Assembly (NCBI GenBank): GCA_945859605.1
Contig: OX243824.1
Location: 3,959,117-4,023,116 of the forward strand
Reading direction: 5' to 3'
Source of the DNA: Lumbricus rubellus
Taxonomy: Eukaryota; Annelida; Clitellata; Crassiclitellata; Lumbricidae
DNA: 64,000 bases
Position numbers and translations under genes: made by a program
In this document: positions 63,976 through 64,000 of the stretch, piece after piece
How positions within the stretch are numbered: the first letter of the stretch is position 1
Layout of the letters: each line of letters opens with the position of its first letter
Notes under the pieces: generated by a model
Told to the model about the DNA's origin: nothing
Seen by the model: only the letters and a program-made list of their open reading frames with translations
Databases searched by the model: none

Positions 63976-64000
63976 TCATTTTGTCCCTGTATGATGTATA

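Noticed and set aside
1..64000. Endogenous viral genes or LTR retrotransposons
   Set aside because: No gag, protease, integrase or envelope-like frame, no polypurine tract and no paired long terminal repeats were seen.

Overview
The window looks like nuclear DNA of a repeat-rich invertebrate animal, probably marine. It is AT-rich, has large microsatellites, spliceosomal introns, tRNA-derived SINEs, CR1/L2-like and RTE-like non-LTR retrotransposons, hAT-like and TTAA-flanked MITEs, and one 200-base assembly gap (43017-43216). I cannot place the phylum. Nothing resembles a bacterial operon or a virus, and most long open frames are translations of microsatellites.

Layout. 1-8.5 kb: four minus-strand exons of one gene (8275-8424, 7793-7884, 5053-5208, 4056-4294). 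The last encodes a farnesoic-acid-O-methyltransferase-type (Methyltransf_FA) domain. To their left is an old local duplication (about 1.08-2.33 versus 2.99-3.83 kb) carrying decayed copies of that exon's 3' end, one RTE fragment and one hAT-like insertion. 8.9-14 kb: a TTAA MITE, a tRNA-derived SINE split by a foldback-type transposon with an exact 10-bp target duplication, and a possible signal-peptide exon. 14-20.6 kb: microsatellites, a hAT MITE and a head-to-head SINE pair. 21-23.5 kb: a 1.76-kb TTAA element whose empty site survives in a paralogous segment at 51.5-52.0 kb. 24-30 kb: a GC-rich open frame, two LINE fragments and two TTAA MITEs. 31-42 kb: more MITEs, SINEs and degenerate duplicated units, plus one well-bounded minus-strand exon (35660-35801). 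43-49 kb: the gap, then a putative autonomous DNA transposon (45540-48988) with an intact 732-residue frame, a predicted short first exon, and terminal and subterminal inverted repeats. 49-64 kb: MITEs, minisatellites, an RTE fragment, two TTAA MITEs and LINE tails.

How parts relate. The CR1/L2-like LINE ends in GAGGCGCTATATAAAT plus (GAAT)n, and the main SINE family carries nearly the same 3' tail, as expected for a LINE mobilising a SINE. Many solitary (ATTC)n tracts sit directly on copies of this tail. At least three MITE families share one plan: TTAA target, CCCT- or CACT-type ends, and a G/C hairpin just inside the ends.

The least explained signal is a short core, about AAAGGTGTCTAAG, usually 15-30 bases downstream of a TTTATA-like box. 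I find it about 35 times on the + strand and about 9 times on the - strand. In several old duplications it is the best-preserved part while the flanks have drifted. I do not know what it is.
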